In this document: piece by piece, positions 60,868 through 61,255 of the stretch
Position numbering within the stretch: the stretch's first letter is position 1
Layout of the letters: each line of letters starts with the position of its first letter
From: Anaerovorax odorimutans DSM 5092
GTDB lineage: Bacteria > Bacillota > Clostridia > Peptostreptococcales > Anaerovoracaceae
Length of the DNA: 61,255 nucleotides
NCBI RefSeq assembly: GCF_000426305.1
Contig: NZ_KE384518.1
Coordinates: forward strand, 214,935 to 276,189
Direction of reading: 5' to 3'
The notes under the pieces: generated by a model
What the model was told of the DNA's origin: nothing
The model's database searches: none
Seen by the model: only the letters and a program-made list of their open reading frames with translations
Position numbers and translations under genes: made by a program

Positions 60868-60899
60868 ATATTTATATGAAAAAAATAGACTTTCTTATA

Positions 60900-61255
60900 A
60901 ATGATGTGACCCCAATAAGTTAGACTCTATAGCGAAGTAGTATTTTTTACTGCTTCGCCATTTTTATGCTACTTGGCTGAGTCGATATTCAACAGGACTC
61001 ATCCAAGATAGTTTTTGCTTGATTCTTTGATTATTATAATAATATATGTATTTCTCTATTGCATCCTTCAATTCTTCATAACTATAGTAAACGCAGCCAT
61101 AATACATTTCTTGTTTCATCACTCCAAAAAAATTCTCCATTATTGAATTATCGTAGCAATTTCCTTTTCGTGACATACTTTGATATATACGGTTTGATTT
61201 AAGATTACTACTGTATGCCTTCATTTGGTAAGCCCAGCCTTGATCTGAGTGAAAA
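60900..61255 (-). mobile_element. IS3-family insertion sequence, right end; rest beyond window
   Basis: The terminal sequence includes TGTGACCCCAATAAGTTAGA (60905-60924) and a hairpin GCGAAGTAG/CTGCTTCGC (60933-60958). The leftward transposase follows. Only the 3' part of the element is inside the window. Confidence 0.85.
60964..61255 (-). CDS. IS3-family transposase OrfB, C-terminal part
   Basis: 5'-truncated by the window end. The visible 97 codons begin FHSDQGWAYQM, which contains the second catalytic Asp of the DDE integrase core. They continue MSRKGNCYDNSIMENFFGVMKQEM, with the catalytic Glu, and end YNNQRIKQKLSWMSPVEYRL, the typical IS150/IS3 group tail. The element should be intact on this side. 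Its OrfA and the rest of OrfB must lie outside. Confidence 0.93.
   Translation of the reverse strand, partial: FHSDQGWAYQMKAYSSNLKSNRIYQSMSRKGNCYDNSIMENFFGVMKQEMYYGCVYYSYEELKDAIEKYIYYYNNQRIKQKLSWMSPVEYRLSQVA

Overview
The window is AT-rich, low-GC DNA of a clostridial-type anaerobic Firmicute. Supporting markers are a complete Rnf ferredoxin:NAD+ oxidoreductase operon (rnfCDGEAB), an oxygen-sensitive lysine 2,3-aminomutase, quinolinate synthase, a double-FeoA/FeoB iron(II) system, a small Spo0A-C-like protein, TTG starts with strong Shine-Dalgarno sites, and sortase/LPXTG surface proteins. I cannot name the species from the sequence.

Layout. 1-3300: an unknown clostridial protein, CvpA and an amino-acid permease. 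3300-6240: tRNA-Arg(CCT) followed by an accessory, partly decayed patch (Phd/ParE toxin-antitoxin pair, internally deleted HicB-like antitoxin, frameshifted secreted protein, gene remnant). 6240-9250: ABC exporter, then a divergent XRE regulator/Spo0A-C-like pair with a palindromic operator region. 9250-12230: PdxR-type regulator divergent from pdxS-pdxT. 12230-17800: an IS3-end remnant, nadABC, an ArsR regulator and alanine racemase. 18100-28930: a surface-adhesion locus with a lipoprotein, a 33-residue-repeat secreted protein, a 1353-residue LPXTG adhesin, a divergent sortase, a SARP-like regulator and a membrane Cache-PAS-GGDEF diguanylate cyclase. 29280-37000: a GNAT enzyme and an apparent vitamin-uptake operon (prenyltransferase-barrel protein, DUF4430 lipoprotein, EcfT, fused EcfAA', EcfS, DUF2284 protein). 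37140-41420: DtxR-family regulator plus DUF4230 protein, divergent from feoA-feoA-feoB and a small Cys-rich protein. 41500-46300: YbaK, small membrane proteins, a BlaI/BlaR1-like pair and an MNT/HEPN remnant. 46550-50860: an aminotransferase and the acetyl-beta-lysine osmolyte genes (ablB, kamA/ablA), divergent from a GntR-RCK_C (BusR-like) regulator. 50900-55610: cyclodeaminase, RidA, small membrane proteins, GIY-YIG protein and NhaA. 55990-60870: rnfCDGEAB. 60900-end: the 3' end of an IS3-family element.

The most interesting systems are the following. (1) The six-gene ECF cluster encodes, as two separate exported proteins, the two folds that make up animal transcobalamin/intrinsic factor. 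It is a candidate corrinoid capture and import system. (2) A BusR-like, potentially c-di-AMP-responsive repressor faces the acetyl-beta-lysine genes, whose promoter is bracketed by a perfect 13-bp dyad. (3) A SARP-like regulator lies next to an adhesin whose upstream region has 11-bp-phased direct repeats exactly 8 bp from a -10. (4) Three DtxR-type dyads are spaced exactly 33 bp apart in front of feo. (5) An interspersed and tandem (79-bp period) structured repeat has compensatory base changes in its stem.
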